Assembly (NCBI GenBank): GCA_039707655.1
Contig: CM077676.1
Span: forward strand, 376,530,114-376,594,113
DNA: 64,000 bases
Source: Elymus sibiricus
Taxonomy: Eukaryota > Streptophyta > Magnoliopsida > Poales > Poaceae
Direction: 5' to 3'
Positions 10,986-23,469 of this stretch are shown here, piece after piece. The position numbers and the translations under genes were made by a program. Each line of letters opens with the position of its first letter. Within the stretch, counting starts at the first letter, position 1. The notes under the pieces were generated by a model. The model was not told the DNA's origin. It worked only from the letters and a program-made list of their open reading frames with translations, and did no database searches.

Positions 10986-12534
10986 TGTAACACCCTGGTT
11001 TTCGCTCTTTGTTTTTTTTCCTTTTCGGGATTGGACTCCCGTCCTTTTTTCGATGTTATCAGATTTTCTCTCGCTCTTGGGTATATGAAGATGGTCATTT
11101 AGCCTTGCCTTTCCTATCCAACCAAAGATTCTCTCCGGTTCAACCTTGCCATCTAAGATACATTCTCAGGGTTTTACCGCCGAAACCCTACCTTCGGAGT
11201 TACCCGAAGGAAAACCCTAATTCCTTCAATTACAAAGGAACCCTAATTCTGTTTGATCTGTTGTCTCCCAAACCTTTCCCAGTGATCATACTACATCTAT
11301 AAACCCTGGATATGCAAAAATATTGCCAAGTCATTTGCAATATTTTTCATTTAAAATTAATTCCTTTTTCTGCTGTTTAAAGGAATTAAATCCAGGAAAA
11401 TATCTATCTATTTCCAAAGTTCATGAAAACTTGTGGAGATATTCTTTGTGATCATATTGAGCTCTCCTAAAAATATTGGCCATAATTAAATAAGGGAAAT
11501 TGCATTTTCCTATTTAAAGCCAATATTGCATTTTGGGCACTTTCCAAAGGAGCTATTATTTTGGTAGCCAGGAAAAATCCCAAATAATTTGTGGAGCTTC
11601 TCCTATCCATGTCTTCACCATTTCCATCAAAAACCCAAGTTCCACAGTTCAAAGTTTGAGAGCATCATCCAGTTCTTGTCTCTGGACCTATTTTGGGATT
11701 GTGAAGCAACTGTATTTTCTATTGCTTCAAAATTCTTGAAATTAATCCAGGACCTCACATTCCCTATATGATGTGAGCATGCAAAAATTCATATAATTTT
11801 GCCAAGCCAATTTCTCCCAAAAATTCCATCTAGTTTCTGTCCAGATTCAAGCACTGTGAAGGAAGTACCATTTTGGTGTACCCAATTAGTATGAAATTTT
11901 ACCAGTGCCTTGATACTCCTAAATCATCACTCTCCACCAAGTTTCAGCCCAATCTATTCAGCCATTCGAGCACAACATCATAATCTAATTTCTGGACCAA
12001 ATATTGCATTGTGAAGGAAGTGCATGCAAAACTGGTCCAAATGGCTTCAAATTTTGTAAGCACCTACTCCTTTCTACCACAATTCAGTATGACAAAGATT
12101 GAACTTCATTTCTCCAACCATTGCTCCAGAAAACTCCAGCCAAGTTTCTGTTCAGAAACAGTTTCTTGCTAAGCTTCTCACCTCAGAGCTTCCTGTTCCT
12201 GTATGATGGGTCAGGTCATCTATTTGAGGGGGATGAACACGCTAGACATGATTTGAGCTCTTAACAGTGCCTAGTCCATGTGGTGCCGGTGGTGACCGCG
12301 TGAGACCTAGCCAAAATAGAGCTCTGCTCAGTCTCGGGTCGATTTCCTCCCCTGTGCCCTCGCCGTCGCCTTATGCCGACGTCTGCGGCGGCGTACGGCA
12401 TCTTATCCATCCCCAGCTGGCCCTGAAAGCTTGCTCGCTGTCCGGGAGTGCCGACAGGAGGTGCTCTGCCCGAGCGCCGCCACGGCATCGAGCTCCCAGA
12501 GCTTCGGCCGTCGTCGAGAAGCCCTCCCCGCGGC

Positions 12535-12540
12535 TATATA
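12535..12540 (+). promoter_or_regulatory. TATA box in inner LARD-like LTR (5' copy)
   Basis: CGGCTATATAAGCACG lies in a GC-rich setting and is followed by a CCCCAGC / pyrimidine-rich leader. The 3' LTR copy is at 19525-19530. Probable core promoter driving the genomic transcript. Confidence 0.6.
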
Positions 12541-13629
12541 AGCACGTCCCCGAGTCCTCCTGACCCCCAGCAACCTCCCCAGCCCATCCCCTCGAGCCTC
12601 AGAGCTCCCCTGCACTCTCCCCGGCCGAAGACTGGCCACCGGCCCTCTACTTGAATTCGCGCTCCACGGCCACTCCCTCTCTACCTAACCACTACAGAGC
12701 ACCTCCACCACCATCTGAGAGCCATCCCACATTCCCTCCTCCCTCTCCGGGACCGGGCCGTGCTTTCCTCTGGCGCTCGACGCTGCCGTCCACCCAGTCA
12801 TCGGGCCGCCTGATTTCGGCAGCCCCGGAGACCAAGGCCACCACCGGCGGGCGCGGCGTGGAGTGGGGTATCCGCCCAGGCCCTCGGTTCGGCCCCTCGC
12901 GCAGCAGAGCGACCGGAGCCACGGCGGCCGGCGTCCTCTCTGTCTCCTATCAGGAGGATGAAGAAGGGGCAGGAGAGAGAGAGAGAGACCTGCCGGTGGG
13001 CCCCTGCTGTAAGAGAGAGAGGAAGGGTACCCCGGGCCCGCGGTGACTTAAGTGGAGACGTCTTTCACGGAATACGCTTTCCAGTGCGGGTAACGTACTC
13101 ATCGACGGCTCGGGGCCAGAGTACTCCCCCGCTTAACCAAAAGCGTATTCCCGTAAGTGCACTTTCTGTTTTTGAGCCGCCGGCCGAATCCTTTATATGG
13201 TGAACATTCGTCAGTTAAGCGCAGAAATGAATACTTTTCTATTTGTTTTCTGCCTAAACAACGAACGGCCACAACTTTTTAACCGTGACTCCGATTCAGG
13301 TGATTCCAAAGCCCGCGTTCTCAGTTCATCGAGCCCGTTCTGATGATATCACTTTCACCATGTTGTCACATTCTAAAAATACCCATTTTACCCTTGCTCT
13401 ATATCCAGCCTCTCCGAGAGAGAAACCTTTCCGGCGAATTCTTCCGTGAAGTGATCACACTTCTCTCCGGTGAATTCATCGACCCCGAGGCAAGCCGACC
13501 ATCTGATATATGCCCTAAAGCATTGCTCTGTGTTATTCTTCCATGTTTAAATTAATATGCTCATGCTCGTGTGCATAGTGGTGAGCTGCATGTGACGCTG
13601 ATGAACCCTTGCTTGCCTTTCTTTGGTGA

Positions 13630-13880
13630 TGGCACCATGCCTGTGTTCTGAGCTGCTTTCGGCCGTCCGGGGTGGATGCCGACTTTATGTTTCCCTTTTC
13701 AACAACTGGCCCATGTTCTGAGCTGCTTTTCAGCCGTCTGGGGCAGCTATTGAATTTCTTTCTGTAGAAGTGACCCTATGCTCTGAGCTGTTCTTCGGCC
13801 GTCTTAGGGAACTGCTACTTTCTTTTTATCAACACCGTCTCATGCTTTGAGCTACTTTTTAGCCGTCCTGAGCCGGGGTT
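13630..13880 (+). repeat. Four-unit degenerate tandem array (period ~62-66 bp) in the 5' LTR
   Basis: Units share TTCTGAGCTGCTTTCGGCCGTC-like text (here abbreviated: GAGCTG, then GCCGTC about ten bases on) separated by T-rich spacers with CAACA or GTAGAAG. Units differ from each other more than the two LTR copies differ, so the array predates this insertion. Confidence 0.75.
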
Positions 13881-15362
13881 GAGTTATTCCAGTAATGCCC
13901 CAGATCTGCGTTGTAAAGACCGTTCTGGTGGCTACTGGTTTATTTGCTGGTTTTATGCATGGGTTCGGATGGTCGTAACCTAAAGCTGAAACTTGTAAGG
14001 TGATAACTTGCTATTTAAACATTGTTTCACTAGTGACTCATATGTGACATAATGTGGAGATAGGTTGTTATGTTTTCATCATGTACTATTACTGTTATTG
14101 CAATGATAAGGAATGTGACTTAATTATAACAACCTTCTCCGTCGGCTGGATCGAGTAATAGTGCCACCGAACCGAGCTCATCAGTGCAGCCACATTTGCC
14201 TTTATGGGAAGGCCCTAACTTGGTCTATTGTCTTGCCTCTTGTCGGTACCTCCAAAGAGGGAAGGTTATGCGTGCGTGCTACCCTAGCCCGGTAGGCAGC
14301 GATAACCTTGTGATCCCGGTTTGGTTATTGAGCTCAGGTGCCTATTTGGGATAGTTTTGTTTGGCCACGATGGTGGCAGGTGTCAGGAGTGACACAGGGG
14401 CCACCCAGGACATGACCCGGGAAGGGTATGATTGTCGGTGGGACCGTAAGAGTGCCAGGCAATAGACAAGTTCTGTTGGAGCAACACCGGTCCACCCGAA
14501 TGGGAGCATGAGGCCGGGAGCTCCATAGTGTGGGTAACGTGCGCAACCTCTGCAAAGTGTAAATCTATTCGAATAGCCGCGTCCTCGGTCATGGGACACA
14601 GTTCGTACTAGGTCACACTATTTGGTCTGTGTCGAGTCCGGAGGAATAAACTATATAAGGTTGTTGCCAAAGAATGAACCAGAGAAAGGTAAGGTTTGTC
14701 AGACTTGCAGTGCCGATGCATGGACATCAGATGATGTCAGGGATATGAATGTTAGCCGTGCGATGGCTATGAGATGAGTGGTTGGATGACCGCAAGAGTT
14801 AGATTGTACTTGGTTATAGATCATTCGAATATTTGGAGTATGGATTATTTACTTGATATGTTTTACTTTAGTAGTTATTGTGCTGGATAATCCTGTTATG
14901 ACATGATAATTAATATTGCTAGATAGGAATGCTATGCCATGATAATTAATGTTGCTCTAATAACAAGTGCATGCTTGAATGCCATGGATTGCTTTGCTTG
15001 GTGTATATGTTGGTTTGGTTTGCTTGCGAGTACATTCAAAAGTACTCAGCGGCCTTCAATGTGGCCAGGTTCACCTAAGGATCCGACGACCCCTAGCTAG
15101 GAGCCGGAGTGTTCGCGGGCTAGAAGAGTAACCCAGTCAGATCCCTGTGGATTGGAGCCACACCAAGACCATGCTGCCTTAGATAGAGTTTTTCCGCTGC
15201 CATCATCTTTGTAAAATATCATGTAAGACTTATATATCCATTAATAGAAATGCCTGTGTTCATGATACTTGTTGTAAACATGCATGCCAGAATGATTTCC
15301 TGGGTTGGTGTGTGCGGCGACCATCTGGCTACAGTGGTATGCAGGCGGGGCGCCACAACGGA

Positions 15363-15374
15363 TGGTATCAGAGC
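15363..15374 (+). other. Primer binding site of the inner LARD-like element
   Basis: TGGTATCAGAGC, complementary to the 3' end of plant initiator methionine tRNA, lies 5 bp after the LTR end. It sets strand and LTR boundary. Confidence 0.88.
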
Positions 15375-17937
15375 CAAGCTGACTGTAGGTTACCCTAGCC
15401 AGACTTCATTGCCCCTTGATCAGTAGAAAGCCCAGATGGATTTCAGCCATCTTTGCCAAACAGGCATGGCTACTATTGATCATAAGGCAACCCCATAGGT
15501 TTTTGGCTCCATCAGACCTCAACTCCCGTGGACTTTGCCTCCGGTGTGAAATGTCCGCACCATGCATTGACCCGTGAGCCCTGAACCCCTAGGTAAACCA
15601 GATATCCCTACCTTGCTTGCTAACCATGTCATTTCTCTCCTTAAATCCAGTTTCCTTTGGGGAAATGCTTATAAATTCTATCTTTTCCCTGACAACCCGA
15701 GGATTGTTGACTAAGCCACTTTGGCTATGGTCGTGTGTCGAGTTTGATGTTCCCTAAGGAAGTATTAGGAGCTTGACTCCAATTGCTACCAGGAGCGTTG
15801 TGTGGTTTTGCTTCTAAATCCTTAGAGGTGCATCGAGTGCGCTATAATAGTTATACTAGTGAATCTTCGGCCACATGTGTAAGGTCCGCAAAATTTGAGC
15901 TTTATTTGCTTTGTAGTATTCTTTTTGGGCTTCTCGCGGTTCTTGCTTCTTTTGTCGATTCCGTTCTATCGCTCCGACTGGATCCATCCGCAAGAACTGC
16001 TAAAGAAGACCAGCATACAACTTGTATAATACCCAATAATCCAAATTCCATAAGAGCCAAATCAACTGCCTAATATTTAGAACATCAACACCGGATCTGC
16101 CAAATGAAGAACGGGTTAGAAGCAGAATCTGAGCATAATCGACAAGGCCAGACTATATCTAAGGGAGTTTGCCGCAGAATAGATTACACCTAAGGAACAA
16201 ATGATTCTGTCCTCGACACAAGGATTATTTCAGTCAGTGGGGTGAACCTTGAGTCTTTTCTCAATGGACTCAAGAACCATTGATTATCCACCGAAGTCAT
16301 GTTTCAAGAAGGTGACCGTGCCGAGAGCAGCAACAAAACTCTGGTATGTTGATACAAATTTCCAAGCATACTTTGGAATTCATCGGTGCATATACAAAAT
16401 TTTCTGGGTAAAGGGAACAAGGTTCGCCAAGAATACTTGAATAAATTAATGACTGCCCAGAATCCGTGGGAAATTTTAAATCCTTGGAAGTTCAGCTAAA
16501 CCGAATGGAATTATCCGCCAACTGTCTACTACCGCCAACATCGGATATCCGAATTAATTGTCAACATAAAGCCAACATCAGTTGTGCAACCTTTACAGTA
16601 ATAATGAGCAGACCAGCAGAAGGACTAGCTATGTGCATGACCAACAGGATAGCCTCAGACAAGGTATGGTCTATACCAGGTTTTGACTCCGCTATGGGTA
16701 AATTCCGGATACTTCGGAAGGAAGCCAGAATCGGCCATAGACCCGACCGCATATCACAGTGAAAGACTTCTGGTATAAGAAACCCAGCCTTCCACCGCAA
16801 GCTATTGAGAAGAGCTTACGACGCAAGACTCCCAACCTTCCTCGCTACACCACTTGGTGATAAAATCTTCTGGGGTACGACACTCCTATGTTCCTCAGCC
16901 TGCTACCGCGGAAAGCTTTCAACATAAGAAGCTTCAAGCGTAAGGTATTCAGCTTTCTTCAACACGCCATCGTGCCCACAACAATCTTGTCAGGAGCACG
17001 AACTAGTCCAGACACACGTCCGCCTCAGAGCTCAATGGTTATGAAAAGATTCGTCCTACTTTGCATATGCTGTGAGCATGCAGTCCAGTTCATCAGTTCA
17101 TGCGAGCCACTTGTACGTGGGAATGACTGTGTTTATAGAAACATTGGTCCCATACTCCAAAGAAGGATATGAACGCAGCAATCCCTACGAGATATGCAAG
17201 AGTAAGTTATGATACGGTCAAGGAGCCGTGTTGGCCGGTCATGACGGGTCCACAAAAAGGAACCCTCAAGAACAAAGAAGTTTCGGATACACAACCTCCG
17301 TGACGGTCAATAAAAGTAAAGCTTCACAGACAAGGTGATATTGCCAATCCTTGTCAGATTCTTGCATATACGGCCACAACAATGCAGCAAGCATGTTGTA
17401 CGTCTCATGAGCATGGGCCATCAACTAGGATAAGAGGCTATGCTCCGTAAGATGTGCCGAAGGATAGCCAAACTATGTTCAGCTCAGTGATCATGGCAAG
17501 GACTGCAAAGGGTATATATGACAGAGCTACCTCAGCGATCGACAGAGTTTGACTGTCTATACGGAAATAAGGTGATACAGAAATAACCATTCAGTCCCAA
17601 AAGTAAAGCAGAAATATGGTATGGACATGGGGAATCACTTGTTATGATACATCCCGTGTCAGCTCAGATCTCTGGACAAAGCAGCTAGCTCCAGGCCTTG
17701 GAAACCGAGCTATTTGTCGTTACCACTTGCTACAAGCCAACCCCAAGCAACAAAATACCAGGATAGAAGGTTTGCCTGACAGGAAAGAGAAGGATTCAAT
17801 GCAGCCGTTTGAGAAGGCAACACCTGAGCCTTCAGACGAGATAGTGAAAAGGCCAGTGAACAGACGAAGACAAGAGACAACTGATGGATCCAAGTCACAC
17901 ACAGGTATGTCCCCCTTCACTGGGAGGTAAGCCCAGA
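15375..17937 (+). other. Internal domain of the inner LARD-like element, no recognisable ORF
   Basis: About 2.6 kb with no frame above about 105 codons. I found no gag, protease, reverse transcriptase or integrase motif. Only the last stretch (17884-17960) reads like a worn polyprotein tail, PRNLEDEIFLRGG, a form common at the end of gypsy pol genes. That suggests descent from a coding chromovirus-like parent (inference). Confidence 0.6.
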
Positions 17938-17975
17938 AATCTCGAGGATGAGATTTTCTTAAGGGGGGGTAGGTT
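17938..17975 (+). other. Stem-loop and polypurine tract of the inner LARD-like element
   Basis: AAATCTCGAGGATGAGATTT (7-bp arms) is followed by AAGGGGGGGTAGGTT, directly before the 3' LTR at 17976. Same layout as in the outer element. Confidence 0.78.
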
Positions 17976-20900
17976 TGTAACACCCTGGTTTTCGCTCTTT
18001 GTTTTTTTCCTTTTCGGGATTGGACTCCCGTCTTTTTTTCGATGTTATCGGATTTTCCCCCGCTCTTGGGTATATGAAGATGGTCATTTAGCCTTGCCTT
18101 TCCTATCCAACCAAAGATTCTCTCCGGTTCAACCTTGCCATCTAAGATACATTCTCAGGGTTTTGCCACCGAAACCCTACCTTCGGAGTTACCGGAAGGA
18201 AAACCCTAATTCCTTCCATTACAAAGGAACCCTAATTCTCTTTGATCTGTTGTCTCCCAAACCTTTCCCAGTGATCATACTACATCTATAAACCCTGGAT
18301 ATGCAAAAATATTGCCAAGTCATTTGCAATATTTTTCATTCAAAATTAATTCCTTTTTCTGCTGTTTAAAGGAATTAAATCCAGGAAAATATCTATCTAT
18401 TTCCAAAGTTCATGAAAACTTGTGGAGATATTCTTTGTGATCATATTGAGCTCTCATAAAAATATTGGCCATAATTAAATAAGGGAAATTGCATTTTCCT
18501 ATTTAAAGCCAATATTGCATCTTGGGCACTTTCCAAAGGAGCTACTATTTTGGTAGCCAGGAAAAATCCCAAATAATTTGTGGAGCTTCTCCTATCCATA
18601 TCTTCACCATTTCCATCAGAAACCCAAGTTCCACAGTTCAAAGTTTGAGAGCATCATCCAGTTCTTGTCTCTGGACCTATTTTGGGATTGTGAAGCAACT
18701 ATATTTTATATTGCTTCAAAATTCTTGAAATTAATCCAAGACCTCACATTCCCTATATGATGTGAGCATGCAAAAATTCATATCATTTTGCCAAGCCAAT
18801 TTCTCCCAAAATTTCCATCTAGTTTCTGTCCAGATTCAAGCACTGTGAACGAAGTACCATTTTGGTGTACCCAATTGGTATGAAATTTTACCAGTGCCTT
18901 GATACTCCTAAATCATCACTCTCCACAAAGTTTCAGCCCAATCTATTCAGCCATTTGAGCACAACATCATAATCTAGTTTCTGGACCAAATATTGCATTG
19001 TGAAGGAAGTGCATGCAAAACTGGTCCAAATGGCTTCAAATTTTGTAAGCACCTACTACTTTCTACCACAATTCAGTATGACAAAGATTCAACTTCATTT
19101 CTCCAACCATTGCTCCAGAAAACTCCAGCCAAGTTTCTGTTCAGAAATAGTTTCTTGCTAAGCTTCTCACCTCAGAGCTTCCTGTTCCTGTATGATGGGT
19201 CAGGTCATCTATTTGAGGAGCGATGAACATGCCAGACTTGATTTGAGCTCTAAATAGTGCCTAGTCCACGTGGTGCCGGTGGTGACCGCGTGAGACCTAG
19301 CCAAAATAGAGCTCTGCTCAGTCTCGGGTCGATTCCCTCCCCTGTGCCCTCGCCGTCGCCTTATGCCGACGTCTGCGGCGGCGTACGGCTTCTTATCCAT
19401 CCCGAGCTGGGCCTGGAAACTTGCTCACTGGCCGGGATAGCCGACAGGAGGTGCTCTGCCTGAGCGCCGCCACGGCATTGAGCTCCCGGAGCTTCGGCCG
19501 TCCTCGAGAAGCCCTCCCCGCGGCTATATAAGCACGTCCCCGAGTCCTCCTGACCCCCAGCAACCTCCCCAGCCCATTCCCTCGAGCCTCAGAGCTCCCC
19601 TGCCCTCTCTCTGGGCGAAGATTGGCCGCCGGCCCCCTGCTTGAATTCACGCTCCACGGCCACTCCCTCTCCACCTAACCACTACTCAGCACCTCCACCA
19701 CCACCTGAGAGCCATCCCACATTCCCTCCTCCCTCTCCGTGACTGGGCCATGCTTTCCTCTAGCGCCCAACGCCGCCGTCCGCCCAGTCATCAGACCGCC
19801 CGATTGCGGTAGCCCCGACGGCCAAGGCCACCACCGGCGGGCGCGGCGTGGAGTGGGGCATCCGCCCAGGCCCTCGGTTCGGCACCTAGCGCAGCAGAGC
19901 GACCGAAGCCACGGTGGCCGGCGTCCTCTCCGTCTCCTATCGGGAGGATGAAGAAGGGGCAGGAGAGAGAGAGACCTGCCGGTGGGCCCCTGCAGTAAGA
20001 GAGAGAGAGGAAGGGTACCCCGGGCCCGTGGTGACTTAAGTGAGACGTCTTTCATGGAATACGCTTTCCAGTGTGGGTAACATACTCATCGACGGCTTCG
20101 GGCCAGAGTACGCCTCCACTTAACTGAAAGAGTATTCCCGTAAGTGCGCTTTCTATTTTTCAGCCGCCGGCCAAATCCTTTATATGGTGAACGTTCGTCA
20201 GTTAAGCGCAGAAATGAATACTTTTCTATTTGTTTTCCGCCTAAACAATGAACGGCCACAACTTTTTAACCGTGACTCCGATTCAGGTGATTCCAAAGCC
20301 CACATTCTTAGTTCGTCGAGCCCGTTCCGATGGTATCACTTTCACCATGTTGTCACTTTCTGAAAATACCCATTTTACCCTTGCTCTATATCCAGCCTCT
20401 CCGAGAGAGAAACCTTTCCGGCGAATTCTTCCGCGAAGTGATCGCACTTCTCTCCGGTGATTCATCGACCCCTAGGCAAGCCGACCATCTAATATATGCC
20501 CTAAAGCATTGCTCTGTGTTATTCTTGCGTGTTTAAATTAATATGCTTATGCTCGTGTGCATAGTGGTGAGCTGCATGTGACGCTGATGAACCCTTGCTT
20601 GCCTTTCTTTGGTGACGGCACCACGCCTGTGTTCTGAGCTGCTTTCGGCCGTCCAGGGTGAATGCCGACTTTATGTTTCTCTTTTCAACAACTGGCCCAT
20701 GTTCTGAAATGCTTTTCGGCCGTCTCGGGCAGTTGTTGAATTTCTTTCTGTAGAAGTGACCCTATGCTCTGAGTTGTTCTTCGGCCGTCTTAGGGAACCG
20801 CTACTTTCTATTTATCAAGACCGTCTCATGCTCTGAGCTGCTTTTCAGCCGTCCTGAGCCGGGGTTGAGTTATTCCAGTAACGCCCCAGATCTGCGTTGT

Positions 20901-22343
20901 AAAGACCGTTCTGGTGGCTACTGGTTTATTTGCCGGTTTTATGCAAGGGTTCGGATGGTCATAACCTATAGCTGAAACTTTTAAGGTGATAACTTGCTAT
21001 TTAAACATTGTTTCACTAGTGACTCATATGTGACATAATTTGGAGATAGGTTGTTATGTTTTCATCATGTACTATTACTGTTATTGCAATGATAAGGAAT
21101 GTGACTTAATTATGACAACCTCCTCCGTCGGCTGGATCGAGTCATAGTGCCACCAAACCGACCTCATCAGTGCAGCCACATTTGCCTTTATGGGAAGGCC
21201 CTAACTTGGTCTATTGTCTTGCCTCTTGTCGGTACCTCCAAAGAGGGAAGGTTATGCGTGCGTGCTACCCTGGCCTGGTAGGCAGCGATAACCTTGTGAG
21301 CCCGGTTTGGTTATTGAGCTCAGGTCCCCGTTTGGGACAGTTTTGTTTGGCCACGACGGTGGCAGGTGTCAGGAGTGACACAGGGGCCACCCAGGACATG
21401 ACCCGGAAAGGGTATGATTGTCGGTGGGACCGTAAGAGTGCCAGGCAATAGACAAGTTTTGTTGGAGTAGCACCGGTCCACCCGAATGGGAGCATGAGGC
21501 TGGGAGCTCCATAGTGTGGGTAATGTGTGCAACCTCTACAGAGTGTAAATCTATTTGAATAGCCGCGTCCTCGGTCATGGGACACAGTTCGTACTAGGTC
21601 ACACTATTTGGTCTGTGTCGAGTCCGGAGGAATAAACTATATAAGGTTATTGCCAAAGAATGAACCAGAGAATGGTAAGGTTTGTCAGACTTGCAGTGCC
21701 GATGCATGGAAATCAGATGATGTTAGGGATATGAATTTTAGCCGTGCGATGGCTATGAGATGAGTGGTCGGATGACCGCAAGAGTTAGATTGGACTTGGT
21801 TATGGATCATGAGAATATTAGGAGTATGGATTATTTACTTGATATGTTTTACTTTAGTAGTCATCGTGCTGGATAATCCTGTTATGACATGATAATTAAT
21901 ATTGCTAGATAGGAATGCTATGCCATGATAATTAATGTTGCTCTAATAATAAGTGCATGCTTGAATGCCATGGATTGCTTTGCTTGGTGTATATGTTGGT
22001 TTGGTTTGCTTGCGAGTACATTCAAAAGTACTCAGCGGCCTTCAATGTGGCCAGGTTCACCTAAGGATCCGACGACCCCTAGCAAGGAGCCGGAGTGTTT
22101 GCAGGCTAGAAGAGTAACCCAGTCAGATCCCTGTGGATTGGAGCCGCACCAAGACCATGCTGCCTTAGATAGAGTTTTTCCGCGGCCATCATGTTTGTAA
22201 AATATCATGTAAGACTTATATATCCATAAATAGAAATGCCTGTGTTCATGATACTTGTTGTAAATGCGCATGCCAGAATGATTTCCTGGGCTGGTGTGTG
22301 CGGCGACCGTCTGGCTATAGTGGTATGCAGGCGGGGCACCACA
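17976..22343 (+). repeat. 3' LTR of the inner LARD-like element
   Basis: 4368 bp, co-linear with 10986-15357 over its whole length, including the TATA box (19525-19530) and the tandem array (20630-20870). Ends ACCACA. ORFs at 19257-20055 and 21170-21585 repeat those of the first LTR and carry no product. Confidence 0.9.
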
Positions 22344-23469
22344 CCTGTCGTACTAGTGACTGGCATGACCTGGGCAGCATACTCCCAATGTACATGGAAG
22401 TATGTGTAACTGAACATCTGATTCCCGAGGCAGACCTTTGTGTCCTGACTAGCTCGTATTTCTAACCGAATGGTTGTGGGCTCGGCTTCTCGAGATGCGC
22501 TGCCAACGCACCATGCAATTTCCTGTACCACTGTTGCCAACTGTTTGTAGTGCCGTGCGGACGAAGGTTGGATAGCTTGTGTCGGAAGCCATCGGGTATC
22601 GTGCTGAAGAAGGCTGGGTAGCTTGCTCGAAGCTTTTGCCGGGATAACGTGCTGAGGAAGGTTAGGTAGCGTACCCCAGATGCTTCCCCTCCGGGCTGCT
22701 TACTGGGGAAGATTCGGTGCCTTATGCCGGAAGCCTTCTGCGGTAGCTTACTGAAGAAGACTGATTATCTTATGCTGGAAGCCACCCACATATCGTACTG
22801 AGGAAGATTTGAGGAATCTTGCACTGTAAGCTTCGCCGGTGGTGTGAGGAAAAAGGCTGGGTTGCTTGCACTAGAAGTTTCTTTCTGTGGTATGCTGACT
22901 GAATGTCATCTAGGCAATCTCACAACTCCTGTTGTTGATTACTGGTATGAAAAGGATTTGTCTGACTATCCATCTTGCTGAGTACTGGGTGTATGGTGCA
23001 TCCTTGCTTGCTCTCGGGTATAACCCGTTTCATATTTTACTCAAGCGAAACCAATCTTCGTATATTAATCATACCTTGGACGGCAAGTGTACTATTGGCC
23101 TCGCACACTACTGGTCTTCCTGCCGGTTCCTTATGGTTGTAATGGTTACACACTGAGCCAAACTTGATGCTGATAGCCATTCCAGGGTATCATTTGCATT
23201 TCAACCAGATATCCCCAAGACAGGCAACTGATAATTCCATAAGGTACAACTGAGCTTCCAAGCATCTGAAATCCTCATTGATCCGATGACGGTTGATGAT
23301 CAACTTCCATAGGGAAAGTAATGTGACACCAAGGAGCCAAATGAAAAGGCAACTGAAAACTGCTCAACGAAATGCACTAATCTTACAAAAACCACACTTT
23401 ATTGCTACTCAAGGCAATTTACAACACTCGGTACTACTACAACTTATGCGACATGAACCTCGCAGGTGC
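22344..23469 (-). other. 5' half of the outer LARD-like internal domain, beyond the ORF
   Basis: Resumes the outer element after the inner insertion. No credible coding frame. It contains the seven-unit degenerate array at 22555-22900. From 22900 to 23470 I see only unassigned sequence with a few short random frames. Confidence 0.55.
22555..22900. repeat. Degenerate tandem repeat, about seven units of 47-51 bp
   Basis: Each unit carries a version of GTGCTGAGGAAGG or TTACTGAAGAAGA, then TAGCTT(G/A)T, then GGAAGC and a closing GCGG or GCCGG. Unit starts are near 22555, 22601, 22649, 22700, 22748, 22795 and 22842. Measured spacings for the best units are 48, 51, 48 and 47 bp. The array is unique in this window. 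Confidence 0.7.

Larger units (their letters stand above)
10986..15357 (+). repeat. 5' LTR of the inner LARD-like element
   Basis: 4372 bp. In order: an AT-rich U3-like part (10986-12240) with GTGAAGGAAGT-type units, a GC-rich CpG-dense part (12250-13050) with a TATA box, a CT/GA-rich stretch, the ~65-bp tandem array (13630-13880), and a 3' part (14180-14620) that is the inverse-strand relative of 6500-6920 in the outer element's LTR. ORFs at 12267-13203 and 14334-14599 recur in the second LTR and are not host genes. Confidence 0.9.
10986..22343 (+). mobile_element. Inner LARD-like LTR retrotransposon with 4.37-kb LTRs, plus orientation
   Basis: Two long direct repeats, 10986-15357 and 17976-22343, both read TGTAACACCCTGGTTTTCGC to GCCACA or ACCACA. 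A methionine-tRNA-type primer site follows the first and a G-rich tract precedes the second. The 2.6-kb internal domain has no long ORF. The flanks are CCTCT and CCTGT, a TSD with one mismatch. It lies within the internal domain of the outer element. I counted about ten differences in the first 400 bp of the LTR pair, fewer than for the outer element, as expected for a younger insertion. Confidence 0.9.

Noticed and set aside
12267..13203. CpG-rich island with TATA box and frames up to 131 codons
   Set aside because: Repeated at 19257-20055 in the second LTR; it is the LTR promoter block, not a host gene.
15783..16073. 96-codon plus frame after the primer site of the inner LARD-like element as a gag relic
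   Set aside because: No resemblance to gag or to the unknown ORF of the outer element, and no conserved start context; could be chance.
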